64,000 bases of DNA from NCBI GenBank assembly GCA_015847255.1, contig JADLZK010008424.1, forward strand, positions 62,001 through 126,000, read 5' to 3'. The DNA comes from Hyparrhenia diplandra. Taxonomy: Eukaryota > Streptophyta > Magnoliopsida > Poales > Poaceae. Below the pieces are notes generated by a model. That model ran no database searches. It had not been told where the DNA came from and worked only from the letters and a program-made list of their open reading frames with translations. The position numbers and the translations under genes are program-made. Shown one piece after another: positions 46,201 through 57,260 of this stretch (its first letter is position 1; each line of letters opens with the position of its first letter).

Positions 46201-48192
46201 TAGGTGTTAGGTTGAGAAGAAACCAATCGATGTAGTATGTGAATTGGTACTAAACACTTTGCAAAAAAAATTGGTACTACACACATGGTTAAACTAAAGT
46301 TTTTTTTCCACACCATGATAAATTTCGATCATGATTGCTTGATGAAGGAAGATATGCATTGTATAAATTGGCTTATTTGCATTTGGGCGACTACCATTAA
46401 AAGCGAGAACCTAGTTCCTATTTTGCGAAGCCAACCAATGAGAACAAGATGCAAAATCAGAGAGATTTGCGGTGTACATGAAATGGAAAACAAGTTTAGT
46501 TCGCACTCACCAACTCTTTGATTTGAACAAAGTGGCTCACAAACAGTACAAATTTCGGCAACACCAAAAAGAACAACTCAAGCTATCTTGTTGCCCTCAG
46601 AACTTACCTCAATATGGAAGAGCAAAGAGCGCAGAACCCACACATAGTATGACAACCATGAACACGCATAGTCTCTTAGAAAAAAGAGAAATGTCAAAAG
46701 ATCATGAGAACACATAGTATCACAATCATGAACACGGAAGAGAATAAGAGTTTTTACTACTAACTTTTATGTGTTCTGCTGCGTGGTTTGCGAGAGTACA
46801 AAGCAAGCAGGTAAGCCAGGTTTCTTGCTCCACACCAGGAGTTTCCTAGAATAACATCGTAAGCCTTGTCACACTTTAAAACAACAGCACCATACAGGAG
46901 CCACACCAGGTCATTTCCCAAACCGATCCAGTTCCCCTTGTACTCCACAGTGTAGTGGTTTTTCAAAGTTGTCATTCATAAGGAGATGCAGGAATGGGAG
47001 GTACACTAAAAATACTGCAAGAGCTGTTCCACCAACACCATAGACATATTTGTCTAGAAAATCAATTCCTTAGCATTATTAAGAAGAAAAACCAAATGGA
47101 TAATATGAGCAAAGTTCCAACAATAACAGTATGTACTCAGAATGTTAGTAGCTAATAGGAATTGCTCTACGGCTCTGACATGAGAATAATAAATTAGGGT
47201 TTCAGAGGGGAGCCCTGCCCCTTTACTTATAGCCCTATAGGATAAATCTTAGCCCTTGGATCAAACCGACTGGATTGGACGACCAAGATCTACTCCTTAG
47301 ATCGGTTGTGGAAAGGTTTAAAAAAGCGAGGACATGTGGCATTGCGAGGGGTGCCGCCGCGCCCACATAGGGTGCCACTCGACCCCACTGTCGACCCATG
47401 GTTCCAGCTTTGGCGGTAGTCCCTCAAAAAAAAAGAATGTATTTTAGCATGGTACATAGTTTAGTATCTTAACTTTGGTCGATGATAGATAAAAAAAAAG
47501 TCATGACCAAATAATATCAATGGATTAATTTTGAAATGTATTTTCATGATAAAATAATTTAGATGGGAAATGTGAATAATAATCACTAGAATGTTATTAT
47601 TGATAAAAAGTAGTATAAGTTTATGATTTCATTATCATTACCTCATAATCTAAAACACAAGTAATTCTAATTCTAGATCTAAACCAACTCAAAATTTTAA
47701 ATTTAACTAAGTTTATAGAAAAATAGTATAAGAAAATATATATTTAACGGTTAACATAGTAATATAATTCAAAATCAAATGTTAATAATTTTAAAGAGAC
47801 GTAATTAAACTTAAACCAATTTGAATGTTAATAATTTTCAGAGACATAATTAAGCTTAAACCAATTTGAATGTTAATAATTTTACAGAGACGTAAGATTT
47901 GTCAGAAATAAGAATCATATATTTTTTTTTAAGTCGGATTGAGTTCCTTATGACAAGAAAGATGAAGAGGCCATCAATCAACGGTCAGGGACGGCTTTGT
48001 CCAAATAATAAAAATCGAGCTGGGACGGCAATCGGCACACCATATCAGTCAACGCGCACGAGAGCTCTTGCTTTCCCATTTGTCCCGGGGCCCGGTCGCC
48101 CGAGAGCGCCAACTGCGAGCGAAAGCAAAAGCACCCGCTACAAGACGCGCTCCGCACGTCTGAAATCCGGGGAGCATTGCCCGCAGGCCCCA
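46201..48192. other. AT-rich intergenic DNA with minisatellite, 5' flank of the DUF1218 gene
   Basis: No gene recognised. 46640-46735 has two copies of CATAGTAT(G/C)ACAA(C/T)CATGAACACG. 47778-47897 carries about 2.6 units of a 45-47 base repeat (AATGTTAATAATTTT..AGAGAC(G/A)TAATTAA..TTAAACCAATTTG), ending roughly 300 bases before the start codon at 48193. Confidence 0.55.
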
Positions 48193-50903
48193 ATGGCCGG
48201 CTCCACCAAGGTGCTGGCCGCCGTCCTGCTCGTCGACCTCGTCGCCTTCGGCCTCGCCATCGGCGCCGTGCTTAGCCGCCCCTCGGTACATTCCTCTTTC
48301 CCCTGTCTTTCTTTCCTACCTGCGTTTTCTTTCTCCCCTTCTCTGACGCGGGTGCCGGCCGGCGCCGCCACCGTTCTTCTTCTCTGTTCGCCGTCCCGGC
48401 TCCGCAGGCGAGGCTGGAGACGGACGAGCGGCAGGGTGGACCTACTGCGTGTACCGCACCGACGCCGCCACGGGGCTGGGTGGCGCCGCGCTCGCGCTGC
48501 TGCTCGTGGGGCAGGCGGTGGCCGCCATCGCCAGCCGCTGCTTCTGCTGCGGGTCGGCTCTGCGGCCCGGCGGCTCCCGAGCCTGCGCGCTCGTCCTCTT
48601 CCTCTCCTCCTGGTACCACTGATTCTTCCCCGACGATCCCAATCTTCTCCTGTCCTCCCCAAACTCTTCCTTTGCTCCGCTCACCACCTTGACTTCCCGC
48701 GTGAGGCTGACGCGCGGGCCCCCACCCGCCGGTGGCATCTCGGTCTATATTTCGTTCTCGGTTTCTTTTTCAGTAGATTCGTGAGATTTTTTAGCAGAAT
48801 CGTGAGATTTTAGCGATTGGAATGGAATCTTAGCTGTCCACGTTGGCCTACCGTAAAGTCAAGAGCTTTGTGCGTAGGAAAGCGTGTTGGAATAATCTAC
48901 GGCCGCCCAATGTCGCCCAGCAGAACTGTTGACTAGTTCTAAGGTTGCCGTGAATCACAAGGGTGGCAATGTGATTTGTTGAAGCTGAAATGGTTGTTCC
49001 ATGTGAGCTGTAGCAGTAATATTTGGGAACCAGCATACCGTGCAAGCAATTTCGTTGGCACTTGGTGGCAAACATAATTCTGAGTACACACATGTAGAAA
49101 ATGATAGAAATTTGTCGAATGTGCTTGGCAGCAACTAGTGCTAAGGTATTCAGCCATTTTTTTTTCAGGGCACAAGATTTTACTGGATTTTTGAAGGTGG
49201 TCCATGTGTTCTTTCATGGTTTCATCACATTTACTAGTGGCTAACGTTAACATATGAATTCTGTAGACAGAACATATGATACCTTGCTGAGAATTTTAGC
49301 TTGTGTATAACTCTAGGTATAATGTTTTATGTTATGGTAGCTGCCAGGAGATCTACTCATTAACATCTGTAGTTTACATGTTGCTTTGTGGATATGCACA
49401 TGGTTTTGGAGACATAATTATTGGAGTGCTAGCGTGTCTGTCAGCTCCAGTGGAATCAAAGCGTGTTGCCTGCTCAATTATAAATTAAAATGCTGAAATT
49501 GTTTAGTAGTAGCTTGTACTCTAGCCTTTTTTGAACTCTGATTGTACAGAATTGGTCAGAACAGAGAGCAGGTCATAGATTATGTCATTTGACAATAAAA
49601 AAGACCATCAAACTTGGTTGCCGTCTTCTAAGTTTACTAGTGTTGAAAAAAAGATGACCTTGTCAATGTCATAGTATTGGTTATGGTCTTGTGGACATAC
49701 TGGGTCAATGAAGGCTTGAGTAGGTATTCGCTCAGCAGACTGCATGTTTTGATTTTTGAGGTCTGGGATGTCTCTTAGGCCTAGTATTTGGATCCTTAGA
49801 ATTGAATTCAATGTATAAACTATAGTTATGAAAGAAGAATCCATAGAACCCGTTAAGCGAAGTCTACAACTTAAGTTGAAGAAGAAGTATCCATAGAATC
49901 CATTTCCCATCTTCCACCGTATGAATTTGAGATAGATTTATATGTGAATTTTGGAAAGTTATAGAATCTCAAATTCCAAGCCAAATAGCTTAATTTCTTA
50001 GGTAGATTCAATTCCTCCAAAATGAAGGGATCCAAATGGGTCCTAGGAGTATTCTAAGTTGATCTAGTAATATAACCATTTCCCTCAATTTTTCTGATAA
50101 AGATGTGTAGTAAAACTTCACATCAGTATGCCTGCATGAACTCCAAACTCTGTCCATGTTTAATTTGTGTGATAAAGATGCAAAGTAGTAAAAATTCATA
50201 TCATTTATGCATGCGTGAACTTCAAACTCTCCCTGGGCCCTGTTTAATTTGTCTAATAAAGATGTGTAGTAGTAAAAATTCATATCATTTATGCTTGCAT
50301 GAATTCCAAACTACGCCCATGTATATGTTTTATCAACATTTGTAAACTCTTCCTGTCGAAGTTCCTAATGATGGATGTTGAAGTTCCTAATGATGGATGT
50401 TGAAGTTCATATCATTTATGCTTGCATGAATTCCAAACTACGCCCATGGATTGCCTGTATCTCATGATGGATGTTGAAGTTCCTAATGCTGACCTTCTGA
50501 TACTGTTAACCAAACACGGCATGTTTGGTTACTTTTCTGACTTTGTCTTGTTTAGATTTGCTGGTACTAGAACTATTCAAAACCCCAGTGAATACACTAC
50601 ACGTACAAGCTATATATCCAGGACACTTACCTATTTTTCTTGTCCTACACAGGGTGACATTTGTCATCGCTGAGGCGTGCCTGCTGGCTGGTCTGTTGCA
50701 ATCCGCCTACCACACTGGCTACCGGACGGTCATCTTCCAGAACCCGCCGGACTGCGAGACGGTGAGGAGGGGGCACGTTTGGAGCCGGCGCTGCGTTCGC
50801 CCTTTTCACCGCCGTGCTCACCTCGGCCTACTACTACTACTTCTCCAAGTCGCGGATCAACTACCACCGCCCGGAAGCCGCCATTGGCATGACCCCGTTG
50901 TAA
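48193..50903 (+). CDS. DUF1218 four-helix membrane protein (MWL-like), 3 exons
   Basis: Exons 48193-48285, 48408-48612 and 50653-50903; GT-AG introns in phases 0 and 2. About 182 residues, usual for the family. A first hydrophobic helix that can act as signal/anchor (KVLAAVLLVDLVAFGLAIGA) is followed by the hallmark WTYCVYRTDAATGLGGAALA, a second helix (LALLLVGQAVAAIA), Cys-rich RCFCCG, helix three (ACALVLFLSSWVTFVIAEAC), QNPPDCETVR, and helix four ending AYYYYFSKSRINYH. DUF1218 proteins include the Arabidopsis MODIFYING WALL LIGNIN proteins; cell-wall or ER/plasma membrane roles are inferred for this member. Frame breaks at 48434-48436 (a missing G before TGG) and 50768-50772 (an extra G). 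Confidence 0.85.
49778..50046. mobile_element. MITE with GGATCC-type inverted termini, in DUF1218 intron 2
   Basis: Starts AGGCCTAGTATTTGGATCCT and ends AGGGATCCAAATGGGTCCTAGG; inner arms carry GAATTGAATTCAA and TTCAATTCCTCC. Symmetric, AT-rich and noncoding, like grass Tourist-type MITEs. Confidence 0.65.
50096..50452. repeat. Intronic minisatellite, about 80-base unit
   Basis: Three adjacent units (about 50096, 50171, 50255) share (G/A)ATAAAGATG..AGTAGTAAAA, TTCATATCATTTATGC, TGCATGAA(T/C)TCCAAACT and (T)GTTTAATTTGT. A partial fourth copy lies at 50405-50452 after two short copies of GTTCCTAATGATGGATGTTGAA. Confidence 0.75.
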
Positions 50904-51304
50904 CTGATTTTCAAGTCTCTCTGCACTTGACAGTTTTGATAGCAACTACATACATGTTGTATTAGCTTTTGCAAATTGCATGTTTTGTGCTCGCTCGGCT
51001 GGTATCTCGAGTTGAACTCGATCATGTACAAGGATGGGCTGATGGTACATATTTTCCAGTGCTTTTTTACTAGACGTGTAGATTTGTATACGCACATGGA
51101 AAATACTGTTGAAATGTATCATCATAGACATGAATATGATATCTTAGTGTTCACTATACTTATGTAGAGAAAACAAGCTGATCCTGTACTACTAGTAAAG
51201 TACGTTTTGCAATACACGCACACGTATAAGCGTATATAAGTAGGCTGGAACACGTACAATACAAGCTCTAGTAGTATACCTAGTCCATAGTAGTTGTACC
51301 CACT
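50904..51304. other. Convergent 3' flanks of the DUF1218 and Dof genes
   Basis: The two genes point at each other across 400 bases. The segment must contain both 3' UTRs. AATAAA-like signals are not clear. Nothing else seen. Confidence 0.5.
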
Positions 51305-52277
51305 TTAGTAAGCCCCATCAAGGCCGGGCATGCCGTCCTGCTGCCACTCGCTCCAGTACTGCAAGGCGACGCCGTTGGCCTCCGCTTCGGCCGCCGTCCC
51401 CGCTCCTCCGAGAGTGCTGACATCGCCGGTCCCCTGTGGTGGCGGCGGCGGAGCCGTGACCGCGGACATTTGCTGCCACGCTCCCAGGTCGATGGCGTAG
51501 CCGCCCCCGGCCGCGGCCGACGGGAACTGCACCAGCTGCCGCAGGAGGGTCCGGGAACGTGTCGGCGCCGACGCCGAGGACGTTCCCTCCCTGCGTCGCA
51601 GCCACAGCCGCCGCGGCAGACGAGGCAGACGCCTTCGCGCTGCCACTGCCACTGCCCTTGGCGACGCGCCTGTTCTTGCGGCCGCCGCCGACGGGCACGT
51701 CGCGGAGCGTGCCGCCCTCGGTCCAGTGGCGGCGGCATGCCTTGCAGAGGTACCGCGGCTGCTCCCGGCTGTAGTTGTTGTAGTAGCAGAACTTGGTGTT
51801 GGCGGACTGGCAACGCGGGCACTGCCGCGGCGGTGGGCGTGGCAGCGGCGGGTGGCCTGCTGCGCCCGCGTTCCTGCTGGCTCCCTGCTGCCTCGACGGC
51901 GGAGGCGGCGCCACCCCGGCATTCAGGGCGTTCGTCGACACGACGCCACTACCTGTAGGCATACCGATGATGCCACCCGTGGCACCACCGTATCCTGCTT
52001 GTCCCTGCCAAGAACAAGAACACACGTACACCGCGATCGAGTCATCTCATCATAGATATTCGATCACATTACATATGCAAAATTGAGTTGAAGATATAAT
52101 ATCAGAGAGTATGCTACGATCGATCGATGGAGAACTAATGTTTGTGACGATGTCTAAGGTGGAGTACGTAGTACGTACCATGGCAAGGGGAGGCGGCGGC
52201 CTAGCACTAGCAGGGATCAGGTAAGAGAGGTGCGACGAAGCGGAAGAGGAAGAAGAGGTCAGAAAGGAGGACGGCAT
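51305..52277 (-). CDS. Dof zinc-finger transcription factor, 2 exons
   Basis: Exons (minus) 52179-52277 and 51305-52004; GT-AG intron, phase 0. About 265 residues. The Dof domain reads CPRCQSANTKFCYYNNYS, then QPRYLCKACRRHWTEGG, then TLRDVPVGGGRKNRR, with the C-X2-C-X21-C-X2-C ligands complete; such domains bind AAAG-core DNA in the nucleus. A Ser-rich N terminus (MPSSFLTSSSSSASSHLSYL) precedes it and a Gly/Ala/Pro-rich region follows. The C terminus is SEWQQDGMPGLDGAY. The frame breaks at 51547-51549 (an extra C on the minus strand) after ADTFPD, before LLRQLVQFPSAAAGG. The start at 52277 is the first ATG of the frame that precedes a good exon; a longer upstream reading is GC-rich and unsupported. 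Subgroup not assigned. Confidence 0.88.
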
Positions 52278-52677
52278 GGCTGGCCGGGCGTCGCGGCGAT
52301 GGCCAGAGCAGCTTGTTGGCGGCGGAGAGGGCGGCGTCGTCGAACGGTGCGCGCTTGCTGCGGTGGGAGTGCCACGGTGACGCTCTGCGCATGTCGGTGC
52401 CGGACCGGTGACGATGCGCCCCCGCCCACGACTCCTCCAGAGCTCCTCGATCGATCTAGGCAGTACTGCTGCCTCCAAAACACACAGCTGCAAGAAGATT
52501 AATCGATTAACAGTTTATCAGAGAGTAATCCTAGCTATAGTTCTCTTAAGATCGATCGAGCTGGCGCGACTGTGCTATGAAACTATACCCTGACGAAGCA
52601 GAAGTAGCTAGGAACGAAGCTGAGGTGAATCACGAAGGCCACGAGCCATGGAGGCGTTTCAGTGCTCGTGCTCGATG

Positions 52678-52692
52678 AGGTTTTATAGGCGA
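52678..52692 (-). promoter_or_regulatory. TATA box of the Dof gene
   Basis: CGCCTATAAAACCTC on the minus strand, about 400 bases upstream of the start codon; this implies a 5' UTR of roughly 370 bases. A (CT/GA)-rich stretch adjoins it (GAGAGCGAGAGAGAGG on the plus strand). Confidence 0.6.
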
Positions 52693-53581
52693 TGGAGAGC
52701 GAGAGAGAGGCCGACACGCTTAGGCGTTTCGAAGGCTCGTTGCACTTGTATCATTGGGTGACAGCCACGAGAAATTAAAAAAGGCATCTTTGCTTAGGCG
52801 CTAAGGCCATAGTGGTGAGAACGGACCGGTGATGAGAATGAGAGCCATCCAGCGCGACGGGAAATAAAGGTACGTGCACACTACACCAGCAGCCGTGGGC
52901 TGCAGGCTGCACGCTGTTCTGTGGCCGGGCAGCGGCGGCCGGGGGCACCGAACACGAGTTCTGGCCAGGTGCATCGCAGCACCGTGCACGTCCGTCCCGC
53001 GCCGGCTCGGCTCGGCGGTTTTGCTGGATTTGCTCATCACCAAGTGCTGGATTTGCTGGGTTTTGCTGGATATGCTCATCAAAACACACAAGCATCGATC
53101 GACTGGCTTAGCTTGCTCATCTTCGCCGCCGCCGCGTTTCCTTCGGCCGCCAGCGTTTCATTCTCCCTCCCCTTTCCACGAGGGCCGCCGCCGGGCAGCG
53201 TACCGATGGAACGATAGTTTCCTTGCTGGCGAAGAAGACGAGCGACACTGATGATACTGACACACCACTGCAATTGCAAAAAGTTTAGCTCTAATCTAGT
53301 ACTAGTAGTGTGTAACCCATCAGCGTGGGACCGGCCGGGCTGCAATTTAGTCCGGTGTTGGCGAGCGACGGCGACAGGAACCGGCGAGGAGGCCCCTGGC
53401 CGGCGCCCAAAGTGCGCGCTTTTAGCTCAGCCTCCTGCTCCACGAGTGAGTAGGACGGAAAACAACAGCCGGCGAGTTGGTTCAATTTGTCTCGTCCTGA
53501 GTTGCCTGCCTAGCTTCCTCGTCGTCGCAAGTCTTCCACTACTTAACCGGCACTATAGTAGAAGTAGTAGGTGGTAATATT
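52693..53581. other. Intergenic, 5' flank of the Dof gene
   Basis: Mixed composition. A short direct duplication of GCTGGATTTGCT/GCTGGGTTTTGCTGGATATGCT type lies at 53022-53075. No gene recognised. Confidence 0.4.
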
Positions 53582-53972
53582 GCCTCCGTCGCAAATTATA
53601 AGGCATTTAACTTTTTTCAATTTAAGTTTGATCACTTGTTTTATTCAAACAAATTATGTAAATATAGTTAAATAAGTTATTTTAAAGGACTTTTAGTAAT
53701 AAAACCATAACAAAAGAAATGGTATGCCAAGAACAAATTTTTTTGAATAGAGCGAGAGGATCGGTCGATAGCCTAGATGGTTAGCTTCCCAAGTGTGGAA
53801 GCAACCGCTTCTTGGGTTCGATCCCCATCGGGACGGACTTATCTGGCCTCATTTTCTTTTTTAATACAAAGTCCCTAGTTCCTCCAGGTTGGGTCTTTCT
53901 GAATAGAGCGAGCTGTCCGGCTTAATGTTAAAAAAAAATAAAAAATATCTTATAATTTGAAACAGAGGAGAA
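53582..53972. mobile_element. Stowaway-like MITE interrupted by a SINE
   Basis: Termini CTCCGTCGCAAATTATAAGG and the reverse complement of CTTATAATTTGAAACAGAGGAG. It is split at 53744-53912 by the SINE below. Without the SINE it is about 235 bases. Confidence 0.75.
53757..53899 (+). mobile_element. tRNA-derived SINE with 13-base target duplication
   Basis: A box TAGCCTAGATGG (about 53769-53780) and B box GGTTCGATCCC (53816-53826) of a tRNA-type Pol III promoter; the unrelated body ends TTGGGTCTTTC. TGAATAGAGCGAG flanks it exactly on both sides (53744-53756 and 53900-53912). Confidence 0.85.
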
Positions 53973-54268
53973 AGAGGAGGTACCTGGCTGGCTGACTAGT
54001 TCAGCGGTGTTACTAATTCATTCACTCGGATGGTTAGCTTCGGGTGTGGAAGAACGCTCTTTGGTTCGATCCCCATCGGGGACGGACTTATCTGCCTCAT
54101 TTTCTTCTTAATACAAAGCCCCTAGTTCCTCCTAGGTTGGGTCTTTTCTGAATAGAACGAGTTGTCAGATTAATGTTAAAAAAATAAAAATATCTTATAA
54201 TTTGAAACAGAGGAGAAAGAGGAGGTACCTGGCTGACTAGTTCCGCGGTGTTACTAATTCATTCACTC
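53776..54268. repeat. Tandem duplication of SINE 3' part plus MITE end (about 250-base units)
   Basis: Copy 1 about 53776-54028, copy 2 about 54029-54268. Both start GATGGTTAGCTTC, contain GGTTCGATCCCCATCGGG, TGAATAGA(G/A)CGAG, CTTATAATTTGAAACAGAGG, AAAGAGGAGGTACCTGGCT, and end TTACTAATTCATTCACTC. Copy 2 lacks the SINE 5' end, so a second insertion is excluded. Confidence 0.88.
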
Positions 54269-54452
54269 CACTTTGCTTGCTTGACTACAGATGCGCATGC
54301 ATGGTTTGCCTTTACAAATTCTCCTCATGCATGCATGCTCGCTCGATGCAGCGTAGGACTGCCCGCCCACACCCTGACCGAAGAGTTCGTCATTGCCGCG
54401 ACGTGGTCGACACGTTTCGCCCCCTCTGCCCTCCGTTTGTCTTCGGTACCTC

Positions 54453-54750
54453 GGGTCTCGTTTAGTTGGCAAGTTTTTGGCGTACCAAATTCTAAATTTT
54501 TAGACTCTCTTCATCACATCACATTACATTAATACACCAAAAGACATATGTTTGGAGGAGTAAATGTAGGTAAAAAAAAAATAACTAATTACACAGTTTT
54601 TTTGTTATACATCACGAGGCGAATCTTTTTGAGCCTAATTAGTCCATGATTGAACAATGTTTACCAAATACTGGCGAAAATGCTACGGGAGAAAGCGCAG
54701 GGGTTATGCGATTGTCATTGGCAAGTTTTTTGCCCAACTAAACAAGGCCC
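54453..54750. mobile_element. MITE (GGGCC..GTTTAG family), copy 2
   Basis: Termini GGGTCTCGTTTAGTTGGCAA and the reverse complement of TTGCCCAACTAAACAAGGCCC. The interior has AACTAATTACACAGTTTTTT and ATCACGAGGCGAATCTTTTT, the reverse complement of the family consensus seen at 2782 and 55919. Confidence 0.85.
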
Positions 54751-55918
54751 TAGTCTTTTTTTTTTTTTTCTTTTTTTTTTTTTGAGAAACATCCTCACCT
54801 CCTTTGATTGATCATCAGTTATATATTACATAATACTCGCCTACTAAATCTAACTAAGGCAATGTTCGTTTGAACTTACTAATCTGGCTTACATCCATGT
54901 AACAATGTTTTTCTCTCACACAAAACAACATCACCCCACTTATCAATCAACCGTAGAAACCACCAGCCTAATAGTCCCTAAAGTAATTTACCTCTTAGCT
55001 AACTGATGCGCTCTAGATTCGATTGTCGTCGTTCATGCACAAAATCAACTCCGACAAAGCTTTCAATTCTTGTCTTGTTCTCCAAGATGTGTCAGAATTA
55101 TTTGCTCTGGCAATATCACGGCAACATAGTCGCAGAAGATCGAATAAGAGGGTAGCGCACGAGACAAAAGGATTTATATTGGTTCGGGGTACGATATGTG
55201 CTAAACTCTAGTCGAGTGGCGTTGCTTGTAACTATGTAGATAGATGGAATGAATGACTACTTGGGGATCCCGAGCCTGAGGTCCTTGCTCTCCTTTATAT
55301 AGACGGAGAGCTAGGAGTAGGGTTAGAAGGAGGGCGATCGGGTTTGTTGAAAGGTTTCCTATTCTGTTACGCATAAGGTGCAACCGAATCATCCAAGCTA
55401 TCGTCCAGATAAACCAGTCTTGGATGCTGGCAGTGTCCCATGCTCACCACGCGCATTGGTCGCCTGTCGTAACCGTTGTAGGCTTTTTCTTCGATGGCTC
55501 TTGGGTCGATAGCGTGGACATGTCATATATGCAGGTGGTGATGGCACCCTGCCGACAAGATGATAAAACCATAGGTCACGAAACCAACCCCTTGATACTC
55601 CTCGCCGCCACTCAGAGTTTGGAGATCACCTAGGTCGATCATCCTAAAGAGCGAGGCTTCACAAATGCAATAAAGTGCCATCTCCATCTCTCGCAATAGC
55701 CACTATTGCCGTTCTTCTAGTATTTATTTGTTTTTGATAGTGCAACATTCATATTAATCTTTCCATCGCTCTGCTGGGTGGCCTAATCCATCGTGGTCTC
55801 GATGAAGTCATCTGCCTCTTCTTCCACTCTAGTTTGATCAACACAAGGTCCGCGACAAAACGCTCCACAAAGCAAGTGGGTGGATAGTAGGCTCTGAAAT
55901 TGGTCTTCATATATTGCC
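54751..55918. other. Intergenic with probable LTR or transposon remnant
   Basis: 54755-54783 is a T tract. 55160-55470 resembles the terminal part of a grass LTR on the minus strand (TTGGTTCGGGGTACGA; CCTTTATATAGACGGAGAG; a family is not assigned). No coding sequence recognised. Confidence 0.35.
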
Positions 55919-56188
55919 TTGGCTGTGTGTTTAGTTGGTGGGAAAAGGTGGAAAAAACACCATTCGAATCAAAAAGTAATCAGAAGACGTTTCGTTTGTT
56001 TGTGGTAAACATTATCCTACCATGGCGTAACCAGAACCAAAAGAATCGCCTCGTCGTGTACATCAAAACTGTGTAATCAGTTTTTATTTACCTACATTTA
56101 GTGGTCGATCATACATCTTGCGGCGTTTTGATGTGATGGGGTAAATAGTGAGTTTGGATTTTCAGTTTCGGCATCTAAACATAGCCCT
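55919..56188. mobile_element. MITE (GGGCC..GTTTAG family), copy 3
   Basis: TTGGCTGTGTGTTTAGTTGG at the left and GGCATCTAAACATAGCCC at the right. The interior CGTTTGTTTGTGGTAAACATTATCC, GAATCGCCTCGTCGTGTACA and AAACTGTGTAATCAGTTTT is collinear with the split MITE at 2782-17654. Confidence 0.8.
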
Positions 56189-56741
56189 TGTGTCTCACGT
56201 ACAAACTGCCCCATATGTACCACTACTCTCATCATCTTCTCTTTGCTTTATAGATGTTGTAAAAGCTCTGGTAGCCATCTGCACACATCTTCTCCGTCGG
56301 CGTTGGATACTAGCTCTGCTCTACGTCAACCTTCTCTAAACTCGAGACACACCACCTTCTCTAAGCTCCAAAACACGCGTTGCATATTTTTCTTCGCCGG
56401 GGTTGGACCCGGAAGCAGACGGGCTGCAGCCCAGGGAGGCTCCCCGACGCCAAGCGTCCAGCGACCAGCCCAGGCAGTGTGCCCGCAGGCCCGCATCCTG
56501 ACGACTCCCCGGACCGACGGACCCCAACGCCACCGACCCGGCCTGTCGTTCCGCCTCGAGGCGAGACGGAACAAAACCCATCCATAACCCATCCATGAGG
56601 TCCATCCACCAACAACTCGGACGCTCCAGAACCATCCTGTACTCCGCGGACTCCCTCCCGATCGCGGCGACGCAACAGCGACCGACCCCCGTCCGTGCCA
56701 TGCCATGCCAGCAGAAAAAATATCAATCAAAGCCTGCCAGT
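56189..56741. other. Intergenic, no recognised gene
   Basis: 56395-56600 is GC-rich (GGGTTGGACCCGGAAGCAGACGG) with open stretches on both strands but no family resemblance. Confidence 0.4.
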
Positions 56742-56981
56742 TACTCCCTCCGTCGTTTTTTTGTTTCATCATTCGCTTCAGAGGCATTCTTTGTAAGCGA
56801 TTATATATTAAAATATATAAATATTTATGTTAAGTAATTGGTATCATCGGAAAAGACCTTTTCGTCTACAGTTTTTTAATAAATTTATTTGAAAATATAA
56901 ATATCGCGTATATTTTGCATAAATCGAAGTCAAAGTTGTGGCGACGAACACCAACGACGACAGTCAAATAGGGAGGAGTAC
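56742..56981. mobile_element. Stowaway-like MITE upstream of POR
   Basis: Starts TTACTCCCTCCGTCGTTTTT, ends ATAGGGAGGAGTAC; AT-rich interior with TATATTAAAATATATAAATA. About 280 bases before the POR start codon. Confidence 0.7.
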
Positions 56982-57260
56982 TGAAAGTATCCTATCCATC
57001 TATCCATCTCACGAGGGGGGACCGTGGACGAGTTGGGGAAATCCAAGCCACGACGCTCCCATTGGCTGGGCTGGTGCCAGGTCGACGCCCCGTGGCGAAC
57101 CCCACCCCCCACACCCTATCGCGTTATCGCCACCGCCTCCGGCACCAATAAACTCCCCGCCGCGACGAGAGAAAAACCCACCCAAATCCTCACTCCTCAC
57201 TCCTCAGCCTGCTGCACACAGTCCAGTCCCCCCTCCCTCTCGCGTTCTCTGCTCGACGAC

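Noticed and set aside
51470..51958. Long plus-strand open frames over the Dof gene
   Set aside because: They are GC-rich shadows of the minus-strand Dof exon; the zinc-finger ligands are only on the minus strand.
53760..53835. Possible functional tRNA gene (A and B boxes)
   Set aside because: No acceptor stem pairing was seen, and exact 13-base flanking repeats with an unrelated 3' body show a SINE.
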